NCBI GenBank assembly: GCA_902702965.1
Contig: CACRXP010000035.1
Coordinates: 63,328 to 127,327 of the forward strand
Source: Spirometra erinaceieuropaei
Lineage: Eukaryota; Platyhelminthes; Cestoda; Diphyllobothriidea; Diphyllobothriidae
Length of the DNA: 64,000 nucleotides
Reading direction: 5' to 3'
Shown here: piece by piece, positions 54,404-64,000 of the stretch
Position numbering within the stretch: the stretch's first letter is position 1
Layout: each line of letters opens with the position of its first letter
Made by a program: the position numbers and the translations under genes
The notes under the pieces: generated by a model
The model's database searches: none
What the model saw: only the letters and a program-made list of their open reading frames with translations
Told to the model about the DNA's origin: nothing

Positions 54404-55172
54404 ACTGTAGGTGAGCTAACTCATGAAAAGTCGGCCGAAATTTCGAAATGCGTTTTCCTTCCGAAAAGATTAATTAAGCACGGTTGTAACAATAATCATC
54501 GTCCAGCATAATTCTATAATAATCCAGTTACCTCGGGGCGCGTTCATTCGAAAGAACGTATTTTCGACTGCATGCAAGATCTATGCTCTGCAAAAAATGA
54601 CTACTTGAGTAGCATGCAATTTTCTCATTGATTTTCAATGCCCTTATAAATTCAATTATACTTCATGGAAAACATGCATAACAGTATTCATTCGCTTGCT
54701 TATTCGGCAAAAATTACGTCTTCTTGCAATTTTATACCCGAAAGATGGGTATAATTCGGTTTCAAAATAGTTTCTAATTGTGCGATTTTTTAATACCGTG
54801 AAACGGCCGATCATAAAACGTCATGTGTCTGCATTTACCAGCGTGGCTTGTAAAGCTAACAATATAACTCAAATTCACTGCATAATTTTATGAACCCCAT
54901 ATGGTCTCCTTTTAATACCGTAGAGAAATGTATGGTTTTCCGTACACGGAAAATATACGCCTTGTAGTTTTGAAACCCTGAATGCAAGTATAACGGCAGG
55001 TCTGGTTCAGAATTATTCGGGGATTAGGAAATAATTTTTTAAAACCGAATTATACTCTTCCTTCGAATATAAAATTGGAAGAAGACGTGATTTTATACCG
55101 AGTGAGCAAGAGAATGAATATTTTTATGCATTTATTTCATGAAATATAATTGCACTTTTAAGGGCATCCAAC
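54404..55172 (+). mobile_element. foldback element (second subfamily), copy
   Basis: The left terminus is tgtaggtgagctaactcatg. The arms contain gcgttttccttccgaaaaga and gcatgcaattttctcattga with inverses up to about 55172. The right end is truncated. Its inner part (gcgattttttaataccgtga) matches that at 63345. Confidence 0.65.
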
Positions 55173-55214
55173 TTAATCCTTACCTACGTTTTCAAGCTGT
55201 TGGTCAGGCTCCAA

Positions 55215-55455
55215 AATACGCTCTGGTAGGATTCTATTACCGACAAAGACACAGAAGACTGAAATGGCTATTTCTGGCTTAATAGCCGTCGTCAGCCAGT
55301 CATACCGAACTCAGCAGTGTGAAACACCTGGGGTTCGACCCCGCGACCTGTCGGTTAGAAGTCCAAAGCCTCTAATCACTGAGCCACGGGCTCGTTGTCC
55401 TGTTGGTTTTGATCGGGAGTATACAACGGAACGATCGGTGAGCGCCCTCCACCAT
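55215..55455 (-). mobile_element. tRNA-headed SINE, copy 4
   Basis: A - strand copy. The head is at about 55325-55395 (GAGCCCGTGGCTCAGTGATT and GGTCGCGGGGTCGAACCCC), and the body extends to about 55215 (ttaccgacaaagacacagaa). It is followed head-to-head by copy 5. Confidence 0.75.
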
Positions 55456-55474
55456 TGTATATTCTCGATCGAAA

Positions 55475-55770
55475 CCGACAGGACAACGGGTTCGTGGCCC
55501 AGTGTTTAGAGGCTTTGGACTCCTAACTACAGGTAACAAGTTCGAGCCCCAGGTGTTCCACACTTCGGGGTTGGGTATGACTGGCTGACGACGGCTAATA
55601 AGGCAGAAATGGCCATTCCTGTCTCCCGTGTCTTTGTCGGTAATGCCCTTCTGCCTATATCATGCGTCGCTGCGCGCCTGCTGATTGGGCTCGCGAGAGA
55701 GCCCGTAGGACACAACGGAACGTGTGAGTTCCGTAAGAACGATCGGTGAGCGTCCCTCCACCATACGCTC
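55475..55770 (+). mobile_element. tRNA-headed SINE, copy 5, full length
   Basis: The head is GGTTCGTGGCCCAGTGTTTA with AGGTAACAAGTTCGAGCCCC. The body follows as in copy 3, ending gagttccgtaagaacgatcg and gtgagcgtccctccaccat. Together with copy 4 it forms an inverted head-to-head pair. Confidence 0.8.
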
Positions 55771-56084
55771 TGGTTCTGACAGTACCTAGGGGGAACCAGC
55801 CAATTTAGGGACCTTGGGAAAACAAACACCCTCGGCCTCGTTATTGGCCGTAGATGGCAACCGAATCAATGGTCCTGTCGCCAATTCCTTCCTGACAAGT
55901 ACTTTACGACAGACTACTTAAAAGGCCCTTAGTATGGTTATCTCAAGGAGAGTGCAATGTGTACGGCAAGGACGGAACTGTGGGATCGACGTCTGATTCA
56001 AACAAAAATGCGCCCAGATAAGTGGGAGGAGAGGGGCGTGGCGGGACGGGGAGGGAGGGAGGGAGGAAGGAAACAAAGGGAACC

Positions 56085-56256
56085 AACCCTTCTGTCGAGA
56101 GTCAGCGGCCGTGACAAGGGCGGTCGTGGGAGGCTCGCTTGTCCGCGCCGGATGCTGTTTCGGTTGTTGCAGCATAAAGACCGTGTAGTCGGCGTGCGAG
56201 GTGAAATTGCAGATATTTGGGTCACCGCAGTTGAAAAGGTAGCACTCCTTTCCCCG
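56085..56256 (-). CDS. MANSC-LDLa receptor, second half of MANSC domain
   Basis: Entered in phase 0 after acceptor tttctcatgtgtctttcctttaag. The reading is RGKECYLFNCGDPNICNFTS followed by HADYTVFML and then a Pro/Thr/Ala-rich linker (QQPKQHPARTSEPPTTALVT). The Cys-Tyr-Leu-Phe-Asn-Cys ... Cys-x-Phe ... Tyr pattern is the C-terminal half of a MANSC (seven-cysteine) domain, found at the N terminus of LRP11, MANSC1 and hepatocyte growth factor activator inhibitor proteins. The first-half exon (C-x-x-x-CC-x-x-x-x-CNLA type) was not found. The donor is uncertain; a phase 1 site AAGG|GTTGGT near 56085 would fit the next exon but is weak. Confidence 0.65.
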
Positions 56257-56299
56257 CTTAAAGGAAAGACACATGAGAAATCATAAGTGGAAGCAAGAC

Positions 56300-56799
56300 C
56301 CCTCGAAGTAAGACGGTCTCGCATCGACCATTCGCCGGCCGACCTAGCGACCGGTCACCATCCCTGACCACTACAGATGACGCAACATGTTGACGCAAAC
56401 GAGAAAGAAATGCGGTTAAAATAAAAAAAAACATGAAAAAGACCAGCCGACGCGTGAATGAAGGCTGCGCGGAAGGAGGTTTGGTGTCTCCTGAACCGCA
56501 TGAGACACTGGATGCCCAATGTTCTCTCCTTCTAATGAAAAACGTGGGTGTCAGTGAAATCGCACACTGCATACTCACTGTGGTCGCGACAACACACACA
56601 CAAGGAAACTGTCCCTAAACCGATCGCCTAATAGTATGTTCGTCTTAAGAAATTTTGGTAGCTTAGAAGATATGATAAGGGGGAATATCTGTAGACAGAA
56701 CGGATAACCTTCTCGACCTGATGGCTTTCTTAGGAACGTAAAGCTGATGCTGCTGCTGCTGATTCTGATGACGGCCACGACTACAGCTGTCGCCGGATC
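56300..56799 (-). other. region upstream of the MANSC exon, nothing firm
   Basis: A - strand frame with a hydrophobic run (RLVFFMFFFILTAFLSRL, about 56400-56460) lies just upstream of the MANSC acceptor. It lacks a convincing donor and is followed by non-MANSC sequence. Nothing else is recognised. Confidence 0.3.
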
Positions 56800-57190
56800 C
56801 ACTGGCACTGACAGTTCGACCGTCCATTTCGACGATGCCTATCGTGTGCTCCGCAACAGAGCGAGAACAGGCGCGGTGACTTGCGCGCTATTTCGTTTAT
56901 AGTGATAGTGGACTTGCACAGCATCCACTGCACTCTCCCCTCCCCCACCTCCACCCGGTGTCAAGGCAGGATCGAGAAGACTGGAGGCGGGAGAGGGGCC
57001 AGGTGGCTGGCGCGGCCGGAGTCGCCCCTAGTCGTGTCACCACTCGTGGCCATAGAAGGCCACATTAAGAAGGAGCCATTGCAGCCTGACTGTCAGTCCA
57101 CCAGTCCGCTACTTCACGCAAACACACAGACTGGTCTGACTACGCGGTGCGAGTTCTCCCGTCAGTTGGTGGCCTTTCAAGCCTAGGCTT
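56800..57190 (+). repeat. W repeat, copy 10
   Basis: From gacagttcgaccgtccattt and cgacgatgcctatcgtgtgc through acttgcacagcatccactgc and gtgtcaaggcaggatcgaga to the tail aaggagccattgcagcctga. Confidence 0.6.
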
Positions 57191-57662
57191 CTAGCGCACC
57201 GTGAGTCGCAAGCTGAGAGCCTGGGCCTCTCTCTTCCCACTCCCCGGGCACCAGTCTACCGTCAGAGCTGGTCAGATGTCTGTTGTAGGAAGCAGGCGTA
57301 CTAGCTCACAGAGCTGGAGCTCGTCTGCATACCCCCCCCCCTCCTCAAAAAGCACACACTGGGATTAAATACAAAAGGGGACGGTAGGCTGGGATCTCAC
57401 ATGCGTAGGTGGGTCATTAAGACGGAGCCACTGCAGTCAGACTCTCAGTCCACCATTCGGCCACTCAATACACAAGCAAACAACAGGGTTGACTGCATGG
57501 TCAGAGTTGACGCGTCAGTTTGCAGCCTTCCATGCCATGGCTTTTAGCGCAACGTGGTGGTCTTAAGTGCGCGCCAGAGGGAAATGCGTTAAGCTCACTT
57601 TCTCCTCTCACTCCCAGGCGCCAGTCAGCCGTTCAAGCCGGTCAGATGTCTGATGCCGGAAG
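57058..57662 (+). repeat. tandem duplication, about 358-bp period
   Basis: Units 57058-57295 and 57416-57662 share gagccattgcagcctgactg / gagccactgcagtcagactc, agtccacca, cgtcagttggtggcct / cgtcagtttgcagcct and ggtcagatgtctg. About 75% alike by eye. Confidence 0.55.
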
Positions 57663-58076
57663 TGAACACACACACACACGCACACTCCAGAATCCAGTTC
57701 AAACGGAAGCAAGTGAAAGGAAAAATCAGTTAAATTGCCGAGAAAGGACAAGTCTTGAAGATAACGGAATATGTGGGGGGTGATAACCAACACGCAAACA
57801 GTCCTTCTCCCTAGTAGAAAAGTCTCCAAAAGGGTGAAAACACACCGCAGCAAAGAAAACGAGGAATTAACCGCATGTCATTACATTCGGCACCTGTTAG
57901 CAGCACAGGGGTAGCCGTACAATATTATTTTTCAAGCGTACAGGGCGGACGACAGTGTCCAGCAAGAACTGGAGAGACCGCGGGTCTGGTGGATGCGAGC
58001 ATATGACGGGGACGCACCCGAAACCCTAGTTCGTTCAAACAACATTGAAAAAAACCAGAAAAAAACCAACTTACCT

Positions 58077-58145
58077 CAATGACCCCGTATGAAAAGTCAG
58101 ACAATTGCCGACAATGACTCCCGACAAGCCAAACACTAAGGCATA
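58077..58145 (-). CDS. possible exon before the MANSC exon
   Basis: A consensus donor ATTGAG|GTAAGTTGG on the - strand is preceded by an acceptor-like ctgctgtatgccttag. In phase 0 at the donor it reads LVGSHCRQLSDFSYGVIE, which could be the start of a MANSC domain and joins the phase 0 MANSC exon. In another frame it reads a hydrophobic stretch (LLLYALVFGLSGVIVG) like a signal peptide, but no ATG opens it. Most of the acceptor tract is the end of a foldback element that begins at 58146. Weak candidate. Confidence 0.22.
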
Positions 58146-59142
58146 CAGCAGGAGGGCTAACTCATGAAATGCCAACCGAAATTCTGAAATGCGTTTTTGC
58201 TTCGAAAAGATTTATTAAATAGGGTTGTAAAACTAATCAGCGTGCAGCACAATTCTATAACAACTCAGTTACATCAGGATGCCCGCTTTCGAAGGCAGTT
58301 CTTTCCGGCTGCATGCAAAAGCTATACACAGTAATAAATGACTGCATAAGTAGCATGCATTTTTCTCATTGATTTTCGATGCCCTAAATGTCCAATTATA
58401 TTTCATGGAAAACATGGATAAAACTATTCACTCTTTTGCTCATTCGATATAAAATTACGTCTTCTTGCAATCTCGTACTCGAAGAAAGGATAGAATTTGG
58501 TTTTCAAAAACTTTTCCAATTCCCGACTATTTTTGAACCCGCTCTACCGTTACACGTGGATTCAGGGTTTCCAAACTACAAGCCCTATATTTTCTGCATA
58601 CGGAAAACCCCAAATTTCTCTACGGTACTAAAGGGGACCATATAGGGTTCATCAAATTTAGCAGTGGATTTGATCCATATTGTTAACTTTACGAGGCACA
58701 TTGGTAAATGCAGAGGCATGACGATTTATGAACGGACATTTCACGATATTAAAAAAGTCCCACAATTAGAAACTTTTTTTAAAACCAAATCAAACAATTT
58801 CATCGAGTACAGAATTGGAAGAAGACGTAATTATCTACTGAATGAGCAAAAGAATGGATATTGTTATGCATGTTTTCCATGAAATATAATAGGACTTTTT
58901 GGAGCATCGAAAATCTGTGAGAAAAATTCATGCTACTTAAGTAGCCATTTTTTACAGAGTATGGTTTTCGCATGCAGTCGGAAGGAAGTTCATTCGAAAG
59001 CCGACATCCTGAGGTAAGTGAAATATTATATAATTATATTACAGGCTGATTATTTTTAGAACACTACTTAATTAATCTTTTCGAAAGGGAAACGCGTTTC
59101 GGAATCTCGGTTGACATTTCATGAGTTAGCCCACCTACTGTA
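58146..59142 (+). mobile_element. foldback element (second subfamily), complete copy
   Basis: The left terminus is cagcaggagggctaactcat and the right terminus catttcatgagttagcccac-ctactgta. The inner hairpin is made by acggtactaaaggggaccat-type and ttgttaactttacgaggcac blocks. About 1 kb long. Confidence 0.8.
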
Positions 59143-59756
59143 AATCGTAGCAGCGGCCAAGGCGAAAGGAGTGGTACGCAGGACTCATGCGTTGCGGAAC
59201 AACGACGCAAGCAGCCAAGCCCTCCCGCACTGCTGCAGCGTGCATGCGACTCACTTTCACAGCGCGGGTATGGCAGGCGTAACGTTACACATGCACATCT
59301 GACCTAAGTGGGATGGATGTCATTTGGTGCGGCCTGGTACATGTGGGATGTGGTCGAACCGTACGTGGCACGCGCAGACGGGCTGCTTACTCTAGTCGGT
59401 CATTGTGTATCGACTACATTCGCAGTCCTTTTAACTCAGACAAGCCTGTTGTGTATGGAATAGGGAAGGGAAAACTAAGCCGACATTGAGGAACCCCTGC
59501 TCAAGACACATCAGCGCACTCCCCACTATAATAAATGTGATGCGCTAGACGCGATATCAGTCAAGAATTCAAATGATGCAAACACACACACCCGGTAACT
59601 CGATCGCTCTCAGGACTGAACATCAGGCTGCAACAATAACTCCTCCTCAACATGACCCATATGAAGCTCTCACACGTGTGAACTTCGATACCCCCAACAA
59701 ACGAACCTAGAAAATACGGAACAGGGAGGTCGTGCGCGGCAAGCTACTTAGTTCTG
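59143..59756. other. non-coding stretch, nothing recognised
   Basis: No domain or repeat is recognised between the foldback element and the Ser/Thr-rich exon. Confidence 0.4.
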
Positions 59757-60356
59757 TCAGTCACTGCATCCCTGTCCATCTCCGGCCATCTTAACGCTGG
59801 GTTCGGTATGCACAGTCTGGTATTTGAGCTCGGTGATAACTTTATTTTGGGTACTTTCCACTGCAATGGGCGTCATGGTGGCGATGTGTGTCGCCTGTGG
59901 ACGCAATGCCACACCGGAGAGGAGGGCGGACGTCTTGGCCGACTCTGGTAGCTGGAACGTGATCTCTTCGTGTTTGGCAGGCATGCCTTCCGATTGTACT
60001 TCAGTGGATGTCAGGCTTAAAGATGTAGGCTTTGGCATGACCTGCAGAGTGTAGCTGCTGGTGGTCTGTGTCAGCGTCTCTGGGCTGGCTTGTGCCTCGC
60101 GATTAGAAGTTTCCACTGGCACGATGCTAGACTGGGTGTCTGGGCTCCCTTGCAGCTCCATGGGAGATGCAGTGTGCTGCACTGGTCCTGCTTTCTCTAC
60201 CACAATGCGGCCTCGAAGTCCCTGCTGGTCATTGTGGCAGTGACTGTCTGCACTGGGGCTGTGACTGTGGCCTGCGTGCCCTTCACCATCGGAGCACGGT
60301 GGGATGTGGGGGGAGGTAGATGCAGTGAAAGTCTGCTTCACTGTCGCCGGTCCAAA
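59757..60356 (-). CDS. Ser/Thr/Pro-rich exon, function unknown
   Basis: A 600-nt open segment after acceptor cgtccttatcccaccag, phase 0, ending with a TGA. It reads FGPATVKQTFTASTSPHIPP and continues with many Ser, Thr, Pro and Gln residues (SPDTQSSIVPVETSNREAQA, PETLTQTTSSYTLQVMPKPT, TMTPIAVESTQNKVITELKY). Its composition fits an O-glycosylated stalk or an unstructured tail. It ends AGDGQGCSD. A phase 1 GTGACT overlaps the last codons, so it could splice on to the receptor exons. Otherwise it is the last exon of a separate gene. No known domain. Confidence 0.5.
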   Translation of the reverse strand, partial: FGPATVKQTFTASTSPHIPPCSDGEGHAGHSHSPSADSHCHNDQQGLRGRIVVEKAGPVQHTASPMELQGSPDTQSSIVPVETSNREAQASPETLTQTTSSYTLQVMPKPTSLSLTSTEVQSEGMPAKHEEITFQLPESAKTSALLSGVALRPQATHIATMTPIAVESTQNKVITELKYQTVHTEPSVKMAGDGQGCSD

Positions 60357-60594
60357 CTGGTGGGATAAGGACGGATGTAATTGTCCTTGACAGCCGAACT
60401 ACCACAAACCCGGCTACTTGAGTTTACTGGCCATAGTCTAGTCTATGCCTATATGCCCAAAAAGCACCTCTGTGTCCTGACGGACTGCGTTCAGAAAGTT
60501 TTTAGGCCGACATTCATTTTGTCACCTTTAGTGAGACAGCGATTATAGGCTTAGGACAGCAGCACTAGAGTCACGGAGCGTGAGACAAAAAAAC

Positions 60595-60723
60595 TTGTTT
60601 CAAGCGCTCCAGTCCTTCTTCTTGGGTGGCCGGAATGGGTGTGGTTTCGCTGGGCGGATCTGTGCTTGCAACGAGCGGATCCTTCTGGGGACTGTGATAT
60701 AACGTCAGAACCGTGGAAACTGC
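60595..60723 (-). CDS. small Ser/Thr/Pro-rich exon upstream of 59757-60356
   Basis: A 129-nt segment after acceptor gatggatactgtttgcag, phase 0. It reads AVSTVLTLYHSPQKDPLVAS followed by TDPPSETTPIPATQEEGLER and LKQ. The proposed donor CAA|GTTTTT is weak, but its phase 0 end matches the next exon. Without splicing the frame stops at about 60571. The Thr/Pro composition is like that of the following exon, which supports one gene. No known domain. Confidence 0.4.
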
Positions 60724-60910
60724 CTGCAAACAGTATCCATCTCGAGACAAAAGCTCTTCAGGCCGTTAGGCGAGAACCTCCACCGCAAGCTAACAGATGA
60801 TAGCAATGAGTCAGGAGTATAGTTATGATGTCGTTAGATAAACCTGGAAAAAATGGCGTCCCAACATCGACTCGGTTTATTGTCTCAGGGCAACGAGGGA
60901 AATATAAATG
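60724..60910. other. short non-coding stretch
   Basis: Nothing is recognised beyond the acceptor of the 60595-60723 exon. Confidence 0.4.
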
Positions 60911-61721
60911 CGGTAGGCGACATGACTCAGGAGGCGTTCACTGAAATTCAGGAATGTTAAATCGGTTAGAAAGATTTATCTAAGTGGTGTTGTAATATTG
61001 ATTATCACGCAGCATAATTCCAAAATGCGCACCATGCCACGATGACGGTTCTGAATGCGCACCTCTCCGGTCATCTGTGATAATGACACTCGCTAAAAAT
61101 GACTACATAAGTAGTATGATTTTTCCATTGATATCAGTGCCCTTGGAAATTAAAACATGTTTTCTAGAAAGCACTCATAAAGAACGTCCTGCCTGGTACT
61201 CATTTCGGAGTAATTTAAGTCTTCACATTTTTGCCTTGATGAACGGTAGGTGTCGACTTAAAAGGTTTTATGATGTTTTTGGTGCAGCGACATTTCCATT
61301 TAGATAGCATCGTACCTGACCGTCCAGTAGTTCTTCGTATGAAGCATAAAACGGGAATATAAAAACGCTTCTAAGACTGAAAAACGCCCTTCCTTCGAGC
61401 ATAAAGTTTGAAGACACAATTCTGTGAAAAAATACGTGCAAGAAAAGATGTTTTGTGGGTGTTTTTTTATAAAATAAGCTCAAATTAATGAGAGTATCGA
61501 ATATCCGTGGAAAATATGCATGCCACTAAAGTAGTAATGTATGGGGAGTGTGATTTCTGCAGGTGACCCGAAAGACGCGAATTCAAAAGCTGACATCCCG
61601 TCGTGACTGAAGCATCTTCGCATGATGATAAGCGCTGCAAACCCACCCTACTGATTTATTCTCATCAAAACCACATTTAAGAATTTCGATTGGTGTTTCA
61701 TGTGTTACGCTACCTACTGTG
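60911..61721 (+). mobile_element. foldback element, third diverged subfamily
   Basis: The left part is cggtaggcgacatgactcag, then aaattcaggaatgttaaatc, gactacataagtagtatgat. The right part ends gtgttacgctacctactgt. The same layout as the other foldbacks but strongly diverged, and shorter (about 0.8 kb). Confidence 0.55.
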
Positions 61722-62970
61722 CTTGTTTATTTTCGTCAGTCAACTCGATGCCGGTACTTGAACCCTTTTCGTTTCGCCTCTCGTCTAAAAGGCGTAGAGC
61801 CCTGACACGGGTTCAGACAACGAGGACAGAAGAGAGAATGCCCCCTGATCGAACCGTTGTGCCGCATGATACCAAAAACACCTCTAATGACTGGGCTGCT
61901 TGCATCTGTAACGTCTCCACCATGCAACTATGGACTCTGGGATCGTCTTCGTTTCCCACTGGCTGAACTCTTGCAAGCGGGTTTCTGTGTGGATAGCAGT
62001 CGACAGATGGGAAGCAGATATCGACATTTTTATAACCCCGAAGGACTCCTACAAGATACCCTGCAGCATTGTCTCTAAACTTGACCACTAAGCAGCAACA
62101 ACGGGAATTGGGAGGCAGTAATGTGAATGCACTTTAGAGGGACAAATTTAAACAGACAGTGCTGCTTGGTCAGAAAAACACAATAACTTGGAGTGTTTTC
62201 GGTTGAAACGCAAACGTGGCGTCGCGGCGGCTAGAGTCTACAAAAAAAGTCTGCTAGCGACCCCCTCTTCCTAAAACCAGAATTGTTCTGCGGTTATTAT
62301 TTGGCCGACAAACTGGCGACAGTGGAAGATCCATTGTCTCATCAAACCGGACATCAGGGCCGCTGCGACATTGTGGGATCTACGCAGTTGGAGGAGTAGC
62401 CTTCTCACGGTGATGGCCAAACAAACCGGGCTTTGTGCATAAAACAGAGCATAAGCCGTCGGGAAAAAACCAGAGCTGCGCAAACAGCTGCAGCGAAATG
62501 CCACCACGGCTTTCAGGAACAGCCCCGACCATATCAGCAACTGGGACACTCTGTGGACTGCAGGCAAATTAGGTTTCGAATAGCCAAACTGGGGTACTAA
62601 GTAAATAGGACAGGAGGAAACAAAGAGCCTCCAGCATCGAGCGTCCTTTTTCATATACAGGGGCACGCGAAAGTTGGTAGAAATTGTTACTTTTTCCGCT
62701 GGAGGACGAAGCAAGGAGGAGTAAAGCATTCGGAGTATCAGTGGAGCTAAAATTTTACTCGGACAAATCTGACTTCAGGAGCAGAACTTGGCAGTCGGCC
62801 CGAGTAGGTAGGTCTACACCCGCGGTCAGCTCGAGTTTTTGAGGTTACACCCTGTCCTCCTTTCACCCATTTATTGGGAGCAAAAGTAACAAAGTTGAAA
62901 ACACGCCCTGCATTCGTCCGCACATTCGGTGAAAAGAAGTCCTCAGTACGGACAAATATGGGTGCTCAAT
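61722..62970. other. non-coding or unassigned stretch
   Basis: Two overlapping frames at 61700-62088 and a 152-codon - strand frame at 62271-62729 are open. The latter is rich in Leu, Val, Cys and Arg (AVVAFRCSCLRSSGFFPTAY). No known domain, splice pattern or repeat relation supports a gene here. Confidence 0.3.
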
Positions 62971-62971
62971 A

Positions 62972-63640
62972 CTACAGTAGATGTGCTAACTCATGAAATG
63001 TCAACCAAAATTTCGAAATGAGTTCTCGTTTCGAAAAGATAAATTAAGTAGCGTTGTAAAACTAATCATGATGCAGCATAAATGTATAATGATCCAGTTA
63101 CCTCAGAGTGTCGGCTTTCAAAAGAACTTATTTTCGGCTGCATGCAAGATCTATACTCTGCAAAAAATGGCTACTTAAGTAGTATGCAATTTTCTAATTG
63201 ATTTTTGATGTCCTTGAAAATTAAATTATGTTTCATGGAAAACATGCAATAAAATATTCATTCTTTTACTTATTCGGTAGAAAATCACGTATTCTTCCAA
63301 TTTCATACTCAAAAGAAGAGTATAATTCGGTTTTAAAAAAGTTTCTAATTGTGAGATTTTTTAATACCGTTAAATGGCCGTTCATGAAACGTCATGTATC
63401 TGCATTTACGAATGTGGCTTGTAAAGTTAACAATATTGCGCAAATCCACTGCTTAATTTTATGAACCTCATATGGTCTCCTCTTAAAACCGTAGAGAAAT
63501 GCATGCAATATGTTAACTTTACAAGCCACATTCGTAAATGCAGATACATGACGTTTCCTGGACGGCCATTTAACGGTATTAGAAAATCTCACAATAAGAA
63601 ACTTTTTTTAAAAACTGTACATTCAGTGACCAGTCCTGCA
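62972..63640 (+). mobile_element. foldback element (second subfamily), truncated copy
   Basis: The left terminus is cagtagatgtgctaactcat, the arm has gagttctcgtttcgaaaaga, and an inner hairpin is formed by 63345-63450 (ttttttaataccgttaaatg, tgtggcttgtaaagttaac) and its inverse at 63505-63600. The right arm is replaced by a diverged piece. Confidence 0.7.
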
Positions 63641-64000
63641 AAGTGTTAGACAAAATTCTGCATTGCCTTTACAATTAGAAAGTACTAATTAGGTGGAAGT
63701 TATAATGCTGATTATAACGCAGCATAATCCCAGGATATTCCACTCAAGCCAGGACGCCGGCGTTTGAATGTACTTCTCTTAAGTCGCACTCACTCGGTAA
63801 AAAATAACTACTTAACTAGTTTGAAAGTCTTTTTCATTCATGATCAATGTCCTCATAAATGGAGGTCTATTTTAAGGAAAAATTATTCGAGAATATGATC
63901 TCTTGTACTCATTTCGGAGTAAACTAGGTCTTCTTAAAAATGTACAGTCGAAGAAAGGGGATCTACAGTTCCAAAAATTTTGTAATTATGGGATTTTCTA
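63641..64000 (+). mobile_element. diverged foldback-type sequence running off the window
   Basis: The blocks ctgattataacgcagcataa, cactcggtaaaaaataacta, cttaactagt and gagtaaactaggtcttctta follow the left-arm order of the third subfamily at 60.9 kb. The right half lies beyond the window. Confidence 0.5.

Noticed and set aside
56400..56470. Signal peptide of the receptor gene
   Set aside because: The hydrophobic run lies in a frame without a usable donor and is followed by sequence unlike a MANSC domain.
62271..62729. A 152-codon - strand frame as a gene
   Set aside because: Composition and lack of any motif or splice site make a chance frame more likely; kept only as an unassigned stretch.

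Overview
This is nuclear DNA of a eukaryote with large, repeat-filled introns. It is probably a flatworm, and possibly a diphyllobothriidean-type tapeworm. The basis is the abundance of Penelope-like elements (PLEs) with hammerhead-type motifs, non-LTR (LINE) remnants, Merlin and Tc1/mariner remnants, tRNA-derived SINEs, and small exons with GT-AG sites inside kilobase-scale introns. Species assignment is inference. There are no prokaryotic operons, rRNA genes or CRISPR arrays, and no convincing functional tRNA gene. Most open frames in the window are chance frames in repeats or introns.

Two host genes can be assembled by hand. On the + strand a TRIM-type gene runs from at least 6407 to 16736. 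Its exons are 6407-6724, 12414-12678, 15138-15478 and 15567-16736, with matching splice phases, and a candidate upstream exon lies at 242-319. It encodes the end of a TRIM-like coiled-coil region, one filamin repeat and a divergent NHL-like propeller with low-complexity inserts. The RING and B-box exons must lie upstream of the window.

On the - strand, running from about 56.3 kb down to 31.8 kb, is a cell-surface receptor gene. It has the second half of a MANSC domain (about 56.1-56.26 kb), an EB/EGF-like module (54165-54278), an LDL-receptor class A module (49904-50035), a 305-residue low-complexity region (40878-41792), a 25-residue exon (37056-37130) and a last exon with one membrane helix and a short basic tail (31834-32153). 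All internal junctions identified are phase 1, so the modules read through in one frame. Ser/Thr-rich exons further upstream on the same strand (59757-60356, 60595-60723) are either the N-terminal part of this gene or the 3' end of a neighbour.

The rest is intronic and intergenic mobile DNA. It includes four PLE GIY-YIG endonuclease fragments (13.3-14.0, 33.6-34.0, 42.0-42.4, 46.8-47.4 kb) and a PLE reverse transcriptase fragment (38.3-38.9 kb). PLE terminal repeats, often in inverted pairs, carry hammerhead-ribozyme cores. About ten copies or fragments of a long palindromic foldback element are present, mostly in the second half. Other repeats are TIR-bounded elements with a tRNA-like core, a second tRNA-headed SINE, an about 450-bp dispersed repeat called W here, a Merlin transposase fragment, a Tc1/mariner pseudogene, LINE 3' fragments, an interstitial telomere-like tract and a 222-base assembly gap sitting in an inverted repeat.

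The most unusual material is the set of inverted hammerhead-bearing terminal-repeat pairs with no coding sequence (38867-39445, degraded at 9925-10245), the tRNA-like sequences framed by terminal inverted repeats, and the MANSC-EB-LDLa receptor chain.
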